The notes below the pieces were generated by a model. It made no database searches and was not told the origin of the DNA. It saw only the letters and a program-made list of their open reading frames with translations. A program made the translations under genes and the position numbers. DNA of 64,000 nucleotides from Pardosa pseudoannulata (taxonomy: Eukaryota; Arthropoda; Arachnida; Araneae; Lycosidae), in the NCBI GenBank assembly GCA_032207245.1, contig CM063508.1, positions 92,020,495 through 92,084,494 on the forward strand, read 5' to 3'. This document shows positions 12,089 to 22,904 of this stretch, one piece after another. The stretch's first letter is position 1, and the number at the start of each line of letters is the position of its first letter.

Positions 12089-12339
12089 TAAAATTGAAAA
12101 TTTTTTTCAAATCTCTTATTCTTTCATTTGGTTGCCTAATGAGTGATTTCTACCGGGTGTTATAGCGGACTCTTTAACGCCTCTCAAAAACGATACTTTT
12201 CCACCGCCGAGTTTGTAACGTCATTGGTCACGAAAACACTGACTGTAGCAATCGGAAACAAAAAGAGAATGAGACATAACATGCATAACTCACCTCTCTT
12301 ATTATCGCTATCTTTTCGCGCCGAAATGAAGTCACATCG

Positions 12340-12782
12340 AAGTTATGGATCGACAATAGTGTTAATCACCTGCATTGAAGAGAGCCAATTTAGTAACCTA
12401 AACACATTTAATTATTCAAAATTATTTACAAGAATATATACAAACATTTTAGTATTAACATGAGCGATATTGTGGTCACACCACTCATCGTTAATATCTT
12501 TCAGAGAGCAGTTCCCACTTTTTTAGTCTCTTTGTTCTATCAGAGTTGAGGCCGAACGCTGGCCGATTGGTTAGGGCGCTGATCGTCGGTACCGGAGTTC
12601 GTGGGTTCGAATCCCACTATGGTATGGATGTTCGTAGCCGTTCGGAATCGGCTTTAAGCAGTAGGTCCCGGTCTCATTAGCCCTCGTGTGCAAAACAGTA
12701 GACCGTAGCGCTCCAAACCAAACCAAACCAAACTATCAGAGTTGAGAAGTCTCAGTAGAAGTAGAAGTGCTTTCGTGACATA
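12340..12782 (-). mobile_element. LTR of a retrotransposon, minus strand, interrupted by a SINE
   Basis: Reading the minus strand, a purine-rich tract (AAGGTGGGGAGTA) is followed at 12782 by TGTCACGAAAGC. This looks like a polypurine tract running into an LTR start. The LTR continues leftwards around the SINE insertion and may end near 12340. The matching integrase end lies just to the right (12837-13005). The left boundary is a guess. Confidence 0.45.
12551..12732 (+). mobile_element. tRNA-derived SINE (family A), full length
   Basis: The copy has an A box (TGGCCGATTGGTTAGGGCG), a B box (GGGTTCGAATCCC), the family body and an AAACCAAACC tail. It is flanked by a 14-bp target duplication, CTATCAGAGTTGAG, at 12537-12550 and 12733-12746. 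It inserted into the minus-strand LTR described here. Confidence 0.9.
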
Positions 12783-12836
12783 CTCCCCACCTTGAGTTTC
12801 ACCACATTGGAACTCAATTCTCAAAGAAGAAATGTT

Positions 12837-13005
12837 CTAGAGATCCAAACGATGAGGAGTACGTAGATTTCGGCCATAGAGGTTGATTCTCTGAGGTTGA
12901 ACCGGAGAGGCAGGAACTGACGATGGTGCTTCCTGGGAGACGGGCATAGGCGATGAGTTCCTCAAATTTAGGTCCTCTCCTTCATCACAAGTGTTGGGAT
13001 CTCCA
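12837..13005 (-). pseudogene. 3' end of an LTR-retrotransposon polyprotein, cut by the assembly gap
   Basis: The minus-strand frame runs from the gap edge to a stop at 12837. It is Ser/Pro-rich and ends in YGRNLRTPHRLDL, the style of a gypsy-type integrase C-terminus. The polypurine tract and LTR start follow about 40 bp later. The remainder of the element would lie in or beyond the gap, but nothing recognisable follows at 13106. Confidence 0.45.
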
Positions 13006-13105
13006 NNNNNNNNNNNNNNNNNNNNNNNNNNNNNNNNNNNNNNNNNNNNNNNNNNNNNNNNNNNNNNNNNNNNNNNNNNNNNNNNNNNNNNNNNNNNNNN
13101 NNNNN
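13006..13105. other. assembly gap, 100 Ns
   Basis: Exactly 100 Ns, a conventional placeholder for a gap of unknown size. It interrupts the LTR element. Confidence 0.98.
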
Positions 13106-15270
13106 TCTTTAAATGAAAAAAACGAAAAAGATATTTAGTCATTATGTTAAATATACTTTGCTAGTCACAAAACCCTAATATAATTACATTGAAATTATTA
13201 TTTCACTATGACTATTCTAAGCCTATCTATACAAAGAATGCATCTCAATGTCACCATAAAAATGCACCCCAATGTCAGGCAATCTTGGAATTAGCTAAGT
13301 TGCACCGGATAAGTGTCTACGTGTGTGTATTCTTTGTTTACACACTGCACGGAAGAAGGAGTTGGGTGGGTTCTCTCAGCCCATGACCCATACACCTCCG
13401 GCACGAAGTAAAAAAAGCCTTTTCTTTAGAATAGATAAACTTTCTCCTGATGATTTCCCTGGTCTTTTGCAGGGGACCAAAGAAACCAGTTTTTAGTGTT
13501 CCGTTCATTTCCTGGAAAATGAGAGCCCCAGATGAGAGCCATGTTCAAAAGTAATGAATATATTGGATCAAAAAGAAAGCAAATGGTAATAGGCCCATGC
13601 CATGCTGTTATGCAAAGATGTGGCTGCATTAGACGGCACTAAGGAGACCCAACACTTAAATATAAAAAAAATAGGGAATTTCAAAGAATTACATGATACT
13701 GAAATTCACCATATGGCTTTGAAAGGGAAATAGAATAGTTTGAGAACTGGTTCATAATTAGACATGATGCAAGTATCTTTTTTAGCATGCATAAAACAAT
13801 CTTTACTGCATTTATTAAATTAAAACTGTATCTGTATATTACAACAGAAATTGTTTGGGCATATTCATTGTCTATATAATAATAATAATAAAAATCTTTA
13901 GGTTTAAAATTATCTCTTTCAAAAAGCATTATATAACGTTGTGCTTTAATTATACATAGTTTCTGACAAATCCTCTATATTCAAACTATAAAAAAATTAT
14001 TAACGAACAATTATACTGTATAAGTTGAAGTAACTAATAAAGTAACTTAACGTTGACGTAACTTTACTGACGTAAAGTTACAAAAGGTTGTCATTGTATG
14101 CACCATAGGAAATTTTATCATTGTGTATCGACGAAACGAAGTTTTCAGGGTTAGAAATTTATTCAGTTACTAAATTAAATTTCTCTTTTAAATTTTATCT
14201 ATTTGAAAACTGTATTTTTAAACATTTGACATATATTAATATAATATATACCTGTTATGCAAAAATCCAATACTTCCCCATTAAATTATACAATTTAAAT
14301 TAAATGTAAAACCTCAAGACTTGAATAAGAATTAAACTATTTTTGGGAGATTTCATATCCCGAATGAACGAATATTTAAAATATTATTCTTAGTATGTAT
14401 AAATATAATTCTATTATTTTGTCTTAGATAAACTTATAAATATTTTATCAACTGTTTCAACTCAAATTAAGACAATTAACAACAAACCAGGCTAAATGGC
14501 AGCAGTAACAGGATAACACTTGTTTAAAATATATTTGTTACTTTTTAATTCTATTATATAACTAATAATCATTCGCTATAGATTAAAATATTTTTTTTTT
14601 CCATTCCTAAAGGTATATTTTAAAATTAGTATAAAAATTTCTTTTTTTTAATATATTTTGTCACAAAGTAGTTATTCTATTTTTTTTCCTAATTATTTTA
14701 CACGTTGTATTAAGTCGAAATATTGGAAATCAAGGAATATATGAAAAGATCAAATGCCAATTATCTAACACTCGTGTAAATAAATAAATGGCCACCTTCG
14801 ATATTTATTTTATTTTTGAAAATTTTCATAATATATTTCCAAAAATCTTTGTAGTAAAGAACTTTTTTCTTTCATATACACACAACAGAAAAAATAAATT
14901 AATAAAACTAGACGACTAGTTAAAAAGAGAAACAGAACTGTAAACTATTTAGAAGATAGTAATTCATCCATGTTCATAAAATAAGTTAAAGCTACGTTTG
15001 ATATTTTAAAAATGTTTCTCATTAATATAAAATCATAATTGAAAGCAGATATAATATAAAATGTTAGTCTAAAAAAGTAATGGAAAAAAAAAACCTGGAA
15101 GATTTGATAATTCTGTTAGTATGGAAATTATTTTGTCAGGAGAAATTCTCGTTTTTAAAAGTTTAAATAATATTTATGATAAAAAAGCAGCTCTTAAAAC
15201 GATAAATATTTTAATATGTTAACAACATATTTTTATATACACACATTTTTCAAAACGTAATATTCTTAAG
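13106..15270. other. intronic sequence, no gene recognised
   Basis: 13200-13640 is GC-richer but unrecognised. At 14058-14081 there is a 9-bp-arm inverted repeat (GTAACTTTA / TAAAGTTAC). The rest is AT-rich. Confidence 0.45.
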
Positions 15271-15459
15271 TATAAATTTGGACAATTCTTTTACTATAGA
15301 AAAAATGCGATCAGGGCCGGAACTTGGTCCTTTGGAGTCCTTGACAAAAAAAGTAGGATGCACTCTAGTCCAGAAATGCACCAATTGCCTTCTTCTTTAC
15401 AACCGCAGCACCTCCCCGGTGTCAATCAAAGAAATTTGCAAGGGGGAAGGAAGAAAGAA

Positions 15460-15570
15460 AAAAAGCCGGCTCAGCCGCTTTAAGAGCGTTTTCGTGAACG
15501 GAGAAAAAGCCGGCTCAGCCGCTTTAAGCACGGTTTCAGAGATAGGGAAAAATCCGGCTCAGACGCTTAT
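15460..15570 (+). repeat. short minisatellite, about 46-bp unit, 2.5 copies
   Basis: AAAGCCGGCTCAGCCGCTTT occurs at about 15463 and 15507 with a decayed third copy (TCCGGCTCAGACGCTTAT) near 15552. The unit length is not a multiple of three, and the copies fall in different frames of the overlapping 105-codon ORF. That ORF is therefore unlikely to be coding. Confidence 0.7.
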
Positions 15571-15888
15571 AGGGTTAATGAAACATTTACAGTAACGCCT
15601 CCTGAACTAAGTGGGCAAACTGTCAACGTATTAAAACGCTGTCGAGTTTCATTTTACTAGCAGTAATACGAATCAACTCTACACAGCTCTTCTAGAATAC
15701 CTATTTTTTTAAAATGATTAACATTAATTGACGTAAGAAATTGTTTCTTGACAAACAGATAAAAACTACACAAAACAATGTATCTAATTACAGCGAATTT
15801 ACATTTTTCAGCGTGAAAGGTTCAGCTCTACACAGAAGCTTTTATAGACTACCTATTTATTAAAATAAATTCATAAAAGAAACTAATT

Positions 15889-17087
15889 CACTCACTTCCA
15901 AAAGTTAAGCACGAAGATGAAAATGCTAATTTCCGGAAGTCAATCAGAATTGAAGAGGATGCAATTTGCTAAAGAGGTAGATGGAAGTATGCAAATATGT
16001 TAGTTAACAATCAATCGCGCTTTCATGTCAAGAAATATGCAAAAAGTTGTCTTATAAGATTCCAGCTTTAAGAAGGGTTACAGAAGTTGATTGAAAGTGC
16101 TGATAGAAGTATTTAAAACTTTTGTACAATTTATTTTCAAGACATGTATGTTTCTATGACTTCCAGAAGACGAATGGAAGATTCTGAGCGCTGGCTTGCT
16201 GTGGGGAGCATTGAAGAAAGACAGTCGATCACAGATGTTATTTTCTTCGGCGTACATCATTCTGTAATTTCATGTTTATGGAAACAATTCCATACCAACA
16301 GACAGTTGTCCGATGGCCCGTAGCCAGCCGCCGAAGGGTTACAACCCCCGCGTAAGATCGATATATTGCTATTTTAGCCAAGTGGAATCACAGAGCGATC
16401 TCCACACGTGTGACATCTAGGGTTACAGCGTCCATTGGTAAGGCGATATCTGCAGCTACTGTACGCCGAAGATTATATTTGAGTGGACTGTACGCCCGGG
16501 TACCTCGAGTTTTTCTAACCGCCCAATCAAGAGGGGCATGATTAAAGTGGTGCCAGGAACATGAAAATTGGACTGTGAGTGAGGCAATGTCATATTTACT
16601 GACGAGTCAAGATTTGCTCTGGAACCAGATGACAAGCGTATAAGGATATGGCTTGAATAAGGAACACGCAATCAGCCCCCAAACATCACCGAACATCAAG
16701 CATTTCGAGGCGGAATCATTATGGTGTGGGCAGAGATTTCATTAATATACCGCACCAACCTGCACATCTTTAAACGGGTTTTGTGACTCACAAGGTGTAA
16801 ACTTTGTATACAGATGAGGGGGGGGGGAATCACATACCCTATTAATGTCCTTTTTTTCATTTTATGCTGTTTATTTTCACTTTATACATAATTCTGTTTA
16901 AGTCTCCAGTATGTCTATATGATAACTTACAAAAATTTAATATTGTTTTCATTTCTGTATATAATTAAAGATTTTTTTATGCATAAATATATATGCTCCT
17001 TTTCTACCGAATTTTGTGTCAATAAAAGCAGTATTTCTTGATGTTTTTGCATTTTACATATTCGTGCTTAACTTTTGGAAGTCAGTG
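15889..17087 (+). mobile_element. Tc1/mariner-family DNA transposon, inactive
   Basis: Terminal inverted repeats match: CACTCACTTCCAAAAGTTAA at 15889, and its near reverse complement ending in GGAAGTCAGTG at 17087 followed by TA. The repeats run about 30 bp with a shared CTTCCAAAAGTTAAGCACGA core. The 1.2-kb size and internal transposase remnant fit Tc1. It sits at the end of the methyltransferase-like intron, about 160 bp before the acceptor. Confidence 0.85.
16156..16800 (+). pseudogene. Tc1-like transposase remnant
   Basis: Pieces in different frames read RRRMEDSERWLAVGSIEERQ (N-terminal helix-turn-helix region), a middle segment with AISAATVRRRL, then FTDESRFALEPDDKRIRIW with the first catalytic Asp, and GGIIMVWAEIS. 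These are classic Tc1 transposase landmarks in order. Stops and frameshifts interrupt every segment and the C-terminus is lost, so it is non-functional. Confidence 0.85.
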
Positions 17088-17250
17088 TATTTCTCTATAT
17101 ACGGCTGAACTTTTGGAAAAAAATTCCAATGGTGTACCCTGGACTAAATGTGCAAACTAACAATACATTACTACAGTTTTATTTACTTAATGTATATTTA
17201 TTTATTTTTCTGAAAAATTTATGATTACTGATACATATTTATTTTTTTAG

Positions 17251-18027
17251 AATGTTATTGACGGCATGGATGACAGTAGCTGCTTGTTCATGTTAGAAAA
17301 TTCCGGGGGAAGTGTATTTTACAATACGAGGAAGGTGCTAAGAGAATGGTCAGGCTTGTCACTGCTGAAGACATCAGATCACGTACAATACAATCTAGAT
17401 CAGAAAACTGTGCATCGCTTAAGTGGTTTGATGAGATATAATAATGACTCTAAATATAAACCCATACTTCCCACTGGTTTAGGTAAAGTTTCATCTTGCC
17501 TGTGGATTAAAAGTATATTCTCTGCCAGCCAAAATACTGAAGTTTCCAGCAAGGACATTGAAGTAAATGTAGATTCTGAAAATTCGTGTTCTTCCAGCTT
17601 GCAGTGCAATGACAATTCAGTTCGCGATAAAATGGAAAAAGCCGAAGCTGAAGCTATTGCAGCATATAAAGCTGAAGAACGAAAAATACGACAGAAAAAG
17701 AAAAAACTTGAATCGAAAAAGCAGAAGCAACCGATAGATCCAGATGTACTAATTATTAGCAAAACCCCGAAGAGCAAAAATACTCGGGATCCTAAAAATT
17801 CGAATGGTGATGGGTATTCAATTCTCAATAAAAGAGAAAGCAATTCTAAAACAGAATGTTCTGTAGCTTCGCAAGCTACAGTACCAAAAAGACAACCGAA
17901 AAAGAAACCTCTTGGCTTGCCGAAACCGAGACTATCTGTAGAAGGAAACGTATTAATGGAGCGATATATTAATTGCAAAACGAAGAATAAAAATTCGACA
18001 ATAAGGGACTTGGTGGGAGTTGTATGA
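17251..18027 (+). CDS. SAM-dependent methyltransferase-like protein, terminal exon
   Basis: It begins after a T-rich acceptor (AG at 17249-17250) with NVIDG in phase 0, continuing the exon that ends at 8574. The first third (SSCLFMLENSGG, VFYNTRKVLREWSGL) completes the methyltransferase fold. WIKS ends the likely domain near 17510. The rest is a charged tail: an Ala/Glu/Lys-rich helical stretch (17630-17720), basic clusters such as KKKKLESKKQK and KRQPKKKP that could act as nuclear signals, and a stop at 18025-18027. There are no stops or frameshifts across 258 codons. The long opposite-strand ORF here (17400-18128) is a shadow. Confidence 0.75.
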   Translation, partial: NVIDGMDDSSCLFMLENSGGSVFYNTRKVLREWSGLSLLKTSDHVQYNLDQKTVHRLSGLMRYNNDSKYKPILPTGLGKVSSCLWIKSIFSASQNTEVSSKDIEVNVDSENSCSSSLQCNDNSVRDKMEKAEAEAIAAYKAEERKIRQKKKKLESKKQKQPIDPDVLIISKTPKSKNTRDPKNSNGDGYSILNKRESNSKTECSVASQATVPKRQPKKKPLGLPKPRLSVEGNVLMERYINCKTKNKNSTIRDLVGVV

Positions 18028-18078
18028 ATTCTAAAAGCGCGTATGCTTTCTGTTACGAGGGAGAATTCAGCTATTAAA

Positions 18079-18084
18079 AATAAA
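18079..18084 (+). terminator. candidate polyadenylation signal
   Basis: AATAAA lies 52 bp after the methyltransferase-like stop codon. In such AT-rich DNA this can occur by chance. Confidence 0.4.
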
Positions 18085-18089
18085 ATATA

Positions 18090-21000
18090 GAAAACGATTT
18101 CAAAACAAAACTCATTGTAGCAGCTCAATCTGCGACATTAAAAGAGGGAATGAAATAGAATAGTTGATGATTTTTAAAAAAAAATCTATAAAATTAACTT
18201 TTTTTTTCATTTTAATGGAACTGAGACGTTTTGACTTCACATATTTTGAAAATCTTTTAAAAACTTCAATAACCAAATGAAATTTATTTACTAAAATACT
18301 ACATTAATGTAAACCGCATAAGGGAAATTAGCAAGGAAAAATATTCATTATTTTCACTTATTTATAGTGAAACAAATAAGTACTTACCAGAAGTGCAATT
18401 CTTTATGATGCATGAGTACTCTCAAAAAATATTCTATTGAGTTTAAAACCACAAATACTTTACTATTAATAAAAATGTAATTACTTTTAAGTGAAATAAT
18501 TTTTATTTCACAATGTTGAGTACAAATATTTATAAAATAAATTACAAAAAAATTAAAATTAATAAAAGTGAAATTTTTTTACAAAATTATAAAAAAAATA
18601 TTTTAAAGAAAATAAGCATATATTAATTGAGTGAACTGACGTCATTGAAATATTCCTACAAATTTCATGTCTTTCAGAAGAATGGAATTTTTTTACAAGT
18701 GTAACCAATTGCTGAAAAAGCTCATTTTGCAAAAAATTTGAATGACTGTATAATTTTCTGTACGCGACTATGGTTGTTTACATTGTATTGTGATCCATGT
18801 ACCTGGATTTAAATCTTGATTCTTGTATAAATTATAAATATTAGTAATATTAAAAACTTTTACTATTTTTAAAATAAAAATTGAAGTATCGAGTTTTGGA
18901 AGATTTAGAGCGTCTCAGTTCCCTTCCGCTAACGCTCAGTTAGAGCTTCAGTTATAATTTACTGCATTGTTTTCGTAGCTTTATAATTCACATTTACATG
19001 GAAGTTTATCATTAGACACATCCAAGTAATTTTGAAATAATATAGATGTAAAAAGTGTTTCCAAATATATATTTAAATTTAAGATGAATAATATTTATTT
19101 TCAAGTGCTGTCAAACAGTGAATGAACCTAATGGAAAAGTTTGAATTTTCTTTTGAAAACAACTGATTTACTGCTGATTTGTGTGTATATTAAGAAGTGT
19201 AGAGTTTTTTATTCCATGCTTTTCTGTTTTTATTTAATAATTTACTATCTTATAAAAGCTGTCAATTGCGATTTGCAATTCAGAGTATTGTTTTTATTTA
19301 CAAATATTCTTTGCAAGCTTAAATTTTAATGCTTTGTACCACATGTTATTCAAGTAATTGATAAAACTTTTCTTTTATAATTCATGACTCATATTTTGCT
19401 CTATCCATGTGTTTTAAGAATATTTTATTTTTTCCCAAAAATGTTAATTCATGACTCAGGTGTACATATTGTGCTCTATCCATGTGTTTCAATAGCATTT
19501 TAAATTTTTCCTAAAAATGTTTAATTAAAATTAAAATCTTTATATTATTAGTTAATATTTTAACGTCCTAGTTTTTTTTAATTAGGAACCTATTTTCTTG
19601 AAGAATTTATTTCTTTTTTGTATATTACTAACATTAGTAAAGTGTAGTTTTTATCTACATGAAGTTATTTAAGATAATAACAAGTAATTTCTGTAGTTAA
19701 CATTTTTTTCATTAATTCTATATTACGTTAGTAACTGGTAATTCTTTCCTATGTTTTATAGAATTTATACTATTTACCACAAATGTAAATATTAACAGAA
19801 TTTTAACAGTTTTATTATCAAGAGAAGACTTTCTTAAACGGAACTTTATTGAAAACTTTTGTAACTTTAATAAAATAGAATAAAATATGTATTTTTCGAT
19901 AATGTTTAAGAAGAGGTGATAAAGTAAATTTGTTAGTGTACTTCGATTTATATACTAACTTGTTTGTGATATTAATAGTATTCAATTTATGTGTTTCAAT
20001 ACTAATGTACTTATATTTGTATATACTAACTTGTTTGTGATTTAGTGTTCAATTTATGTACTTCAGTATTAATTTAGATTTTGTAAATAAAAGTTTATTG
20101 TTGACTTTTATTGTTCTGTTTTATTTACATTTATTAAAAATTCTATTTTGGTATTACAAGGGTGTACAAAACAAGAAGAAATACTCTCCTTTCTACTTAT
20201 GAGTGTAGAACAGTTGAAAAACGAGTAGCCATAAAATATGATGAAATAGATGTCTTCTGTTTTGTGACTATTTTATGATAGATTTTGATATATTGAATTT
20301 GGAACATGGATGAAATAATATTTAGCTCTAATTGTAGTCTAAAAATTTGTTAGAATATATTTGTATCGCTCAAATGGAACTCCAATCTAACACAGGAGGA
20401 AATGAGGCTTCGTGTTTCAATAATAGCAAAATAATAAAAACACAAATAACGACTAGAAAGAATGAGGTGTACTGACCATCTTCAAAATTTATTTTTAAGC
20501 CTAAAAATTGTAATTTTTCTGTAATAGTCAATCAATTTAGACGTTTTTTTCGACAAAATAAAATAGCACAGATTTAACTCTCAATACGGTTCTGTTTTCA
20601 ATCTTACCGAAACCAAAAGCAGAAGGCTCTTGTGACTGTTGGTTAGCAACCATCGTTTTCACCCTGCACCGCTGTTGCCACTATGTGGGAGGAAATTGTA
20701 ATATACTTTGTTAATTTCATCTATATTAATATAAAGTTCATCATTAAACCGGGGACAAGGCAAGAGTTTTGGAGATCCTCGATTATGAGAATTTGGTTAT
20801 CCCTCTGATATACTTTTTAAATTTTTAATCTTATATTGAAGTAAGTCTGCAAAATATATATGTTGTTAAAAATAATTTTGTTTAGTGCTTATTTATGTTC
20901 AGATATTTTATTGCCTATTTTAATCCATTAATTCTTAGAGTATGGGAGTAATGTAAACAATATAGCAAATTTTTGGGGTATTGTTATTTATAGTTTTGTC

Positions 21001-21610
21001 ATTTGGATCCACGTTTTATAATTTTCGGAGCCACGTATATAAATTTACATTTTCCTCTGGTGCATTTACTGAAATCAAACAACTTTATTTATTACTAGAA
21101 AATGTGCCCGTGCTTCTCTACGGGGAATTTTGTATATTACTTTTAATTAAATATATTTTTTCGTAAGTTTCTCTGTAAATTGTACGCAAAGAAGTGTAAG
21201 TAATTGAATAAATATATTATATGCATATTATAATCATATTCAATTCTTATACTCATTATGTTGTTGGTATGGCAGAAATTTATGAATCTACCTATAACGT
21301 GATAAGTGCGATTTTTTTCTCAAATTTCTTTGTACCTTATTATAAAAGATACCCCAAAACATATACTGATTTTACATTTAGTAGAATTAAGCATTATCTG
21401 GTATACATTTGTTCGCTGATTAATATAAAAATAACAGTCATGTACTTCTATCTGACATTCACAGGCAACGTTAATATCTTTTAATATACAGTAGTATGTG
21501 ATTAATTCGAAAACTAAATAATCGGATTGTCCAGTTCTCCAAAACGATCAAGTATCACGTGTCTTTTTCTCCTTAACATTTAACATTTTTATAATTTATT
21601 TATTTTTTTT
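18090..21610. other. AT-rich intergenic sequence with two small tandem duplications
   Basis: No coding region seen. 19381-19525 holds two copies of a TTCATGACTCA...GCTCTATCCATGTGTTT unit. 19935-20075 holds two copies of a unit with ATATACTAACTTGTTTGTGA. The phrase GAAAATGTGCCCGTGCTTCT near 21100 looks like an interspersed-repeat fragment. Confidence 0.5.
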
Positions 21611-21611
21611 A

Positions 21612-21795
21612 ACTTTACCAAACCATGAACGAATGGTTGTCTAGGTTCTATAGGAAACAGAATTCGTAGGTTCAAGTCCTACTTCTGGTATGGGTGGTCG
21701 TAACCGTTTGTAAACAGTTTTAAACAGTACGTACCGCTCTTATTAGACACCATGCAGCAAACAGTACATTGTTGCGCTCGAAACCAAACAAACAA
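21612..21795 (+). mobile_element. tRNA-derived SINE (family A), diverged
   Basis: A-box-like CGAATGGTTGTCTAGG, B box GGTTCAAGTCC, then the family body in diverged form and a GAAACCAAACAAAC tail running into poly-A. An old copy compared with those at 57935 and 60687. Confidence 0.75.
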
Positions 21796-22680
21796 AAAAA
21801 AAAATTCCCTCACAAATTTTTCTTACTTTTGTTCTGTGTATAGTAGAGTTAGATTATGTCCAAAAAAGAAAAAGGATCATTCCGAGCACAATCAGTCAGC
21901 ACAATAAAAATGGTCAGTAATATTTACTGTGCACTTTTATTTTAATAAAATTCTACGTTATCAGCAGCCATAAGCAAACATAAAGAAATTAGATTGTAGA
22001 ACTTTCTCATGATTAAGGCTGTTTCATCGATTCTATTTTATATAGTTTTATAATTTTCTTAGAATCGGACCATTAGTTTAGGAGAAGATGTGGAACATAC
22101 ATACATACATACACACAATGACTTTTATTTATAAGAAGATAAAGCTTCACTTTACAGTTTTGTGTTTACATGTGAAACCGCAAAGTCTTTTGTTTAGATA
22201 AATGGTATTGTAGGATTGAAATAATAGCTGATTCCCAATGAGGACAGGCTGTATTGATTAAAGATTTTTACATTTCCTATTTGTTTTACTATACATTTAA
22301 TCCTATGTTTCCTATATATTTAATCACATGACTAGAAGTTTTCTGGGAGTATATTCCTGAAGGGACCACCTTCTGGGTTTTATACAAAATGTCTATATCA
22401 GTTTACTGGTTTAGTTTACTTTATATATCAGAGATGGCTAGACAGCTGAGTTATAAGCCAACACCTTCCTCTGAAGATTTCTCCATAACGATTTTAATGA
22501 AATCTAATTAATGAATTAATATTTGAAAAAAATGTATTAACATCAAGTGCCATCCACTACAAGTTTAAAAAAGTGTATTGAAACTTGAGTGTATGAGTAA
22601 AATGTATTTTATTAACTATTGAAAATTTGAACAAGATATATAAATATATATAGAGAGTGCAGATGCGAGCGAATCCAAAG
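21796..22680. other. intergenic sequence, no gene seen
   Basis: Contains a short CATA microsatellite (about 22105) and interspersed-repeat-like text around 22020-22140. Nothing coding recognised. Confidence 0.45.
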
Positions 22681-22904
22681 TTACATTCCAACTCGTATCG
22701 CAAATGAACGTTGAATGTTGGAAAGAGATTGAGCCGTTAACCAAAACTTAACATTTATTTCGACTTTATTCAAATATTTCCACGAGGGAAAAAGTACAGC
22801 AGCTAGCTGGACATTAGCGAGGCGAGAGACTGATGCACCGCTGTCCATATCTCGCGCCGGTAAGTGTTGTACCAATACAGTTACAGATACATGTCGCCTT
22901 AGTA

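Larger units (their letters stand above)
10803..12231. repeat. large inverted repeat flanking a BEL/Pao gag fragment
   Basis: Left arm 10803-10993 is matched in reverse complement by 12231-12090 plus 11693-11615. The right arm is split by a small insertion (11694-12088). Shared blocks include CAAACTCGGCGG, GTATCGTTTTTGAGAG, AAATCACTCATTA and the AAATTCCTCATT inner end. The left arm holds TATAAAAG (10870-10877), decayed in the right arm. The arms look like the 5' region of a BEL/Pao element, present once forwards and once inverted. Confidence 0.7.
8575..17250 (+). other. 8.7-kb intron of the methyltransferase-like gene
   Basis: It is bounded by GTAAGT at 8575 and a TTTATTTTTTTAG acceptor at 17250. 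The frame is phase 0 on both sides, so splicing keeps the protein open. It contains the transposon-derived features listed separately, an antisense THAP exon and the assembly gap. Stretches 8640-9300, 9950-10460, 13110-15270 and 15600-15888 show no gene. Confidence 0.7.

Noticed and set aside
12551..12732. tRNA genes (also 48501, 57935, 60687 and others)
   Set aside because: A and B boxes are present, but the sequences continue into SINE bodies with tails and target duplications and lack a full cloverleaf.
15278..15595. 105-codon ORF as a gene
   Set aside because: It runs through a 46-bp minisatellite in shifting frames and has no conserved motif.
17400..18128. 242-codon ORF on the minus strand
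   Set aside because: It is the shadow of the methyltransferase-like terminal exon; its Phe/Ser-rich sequence has no domain.
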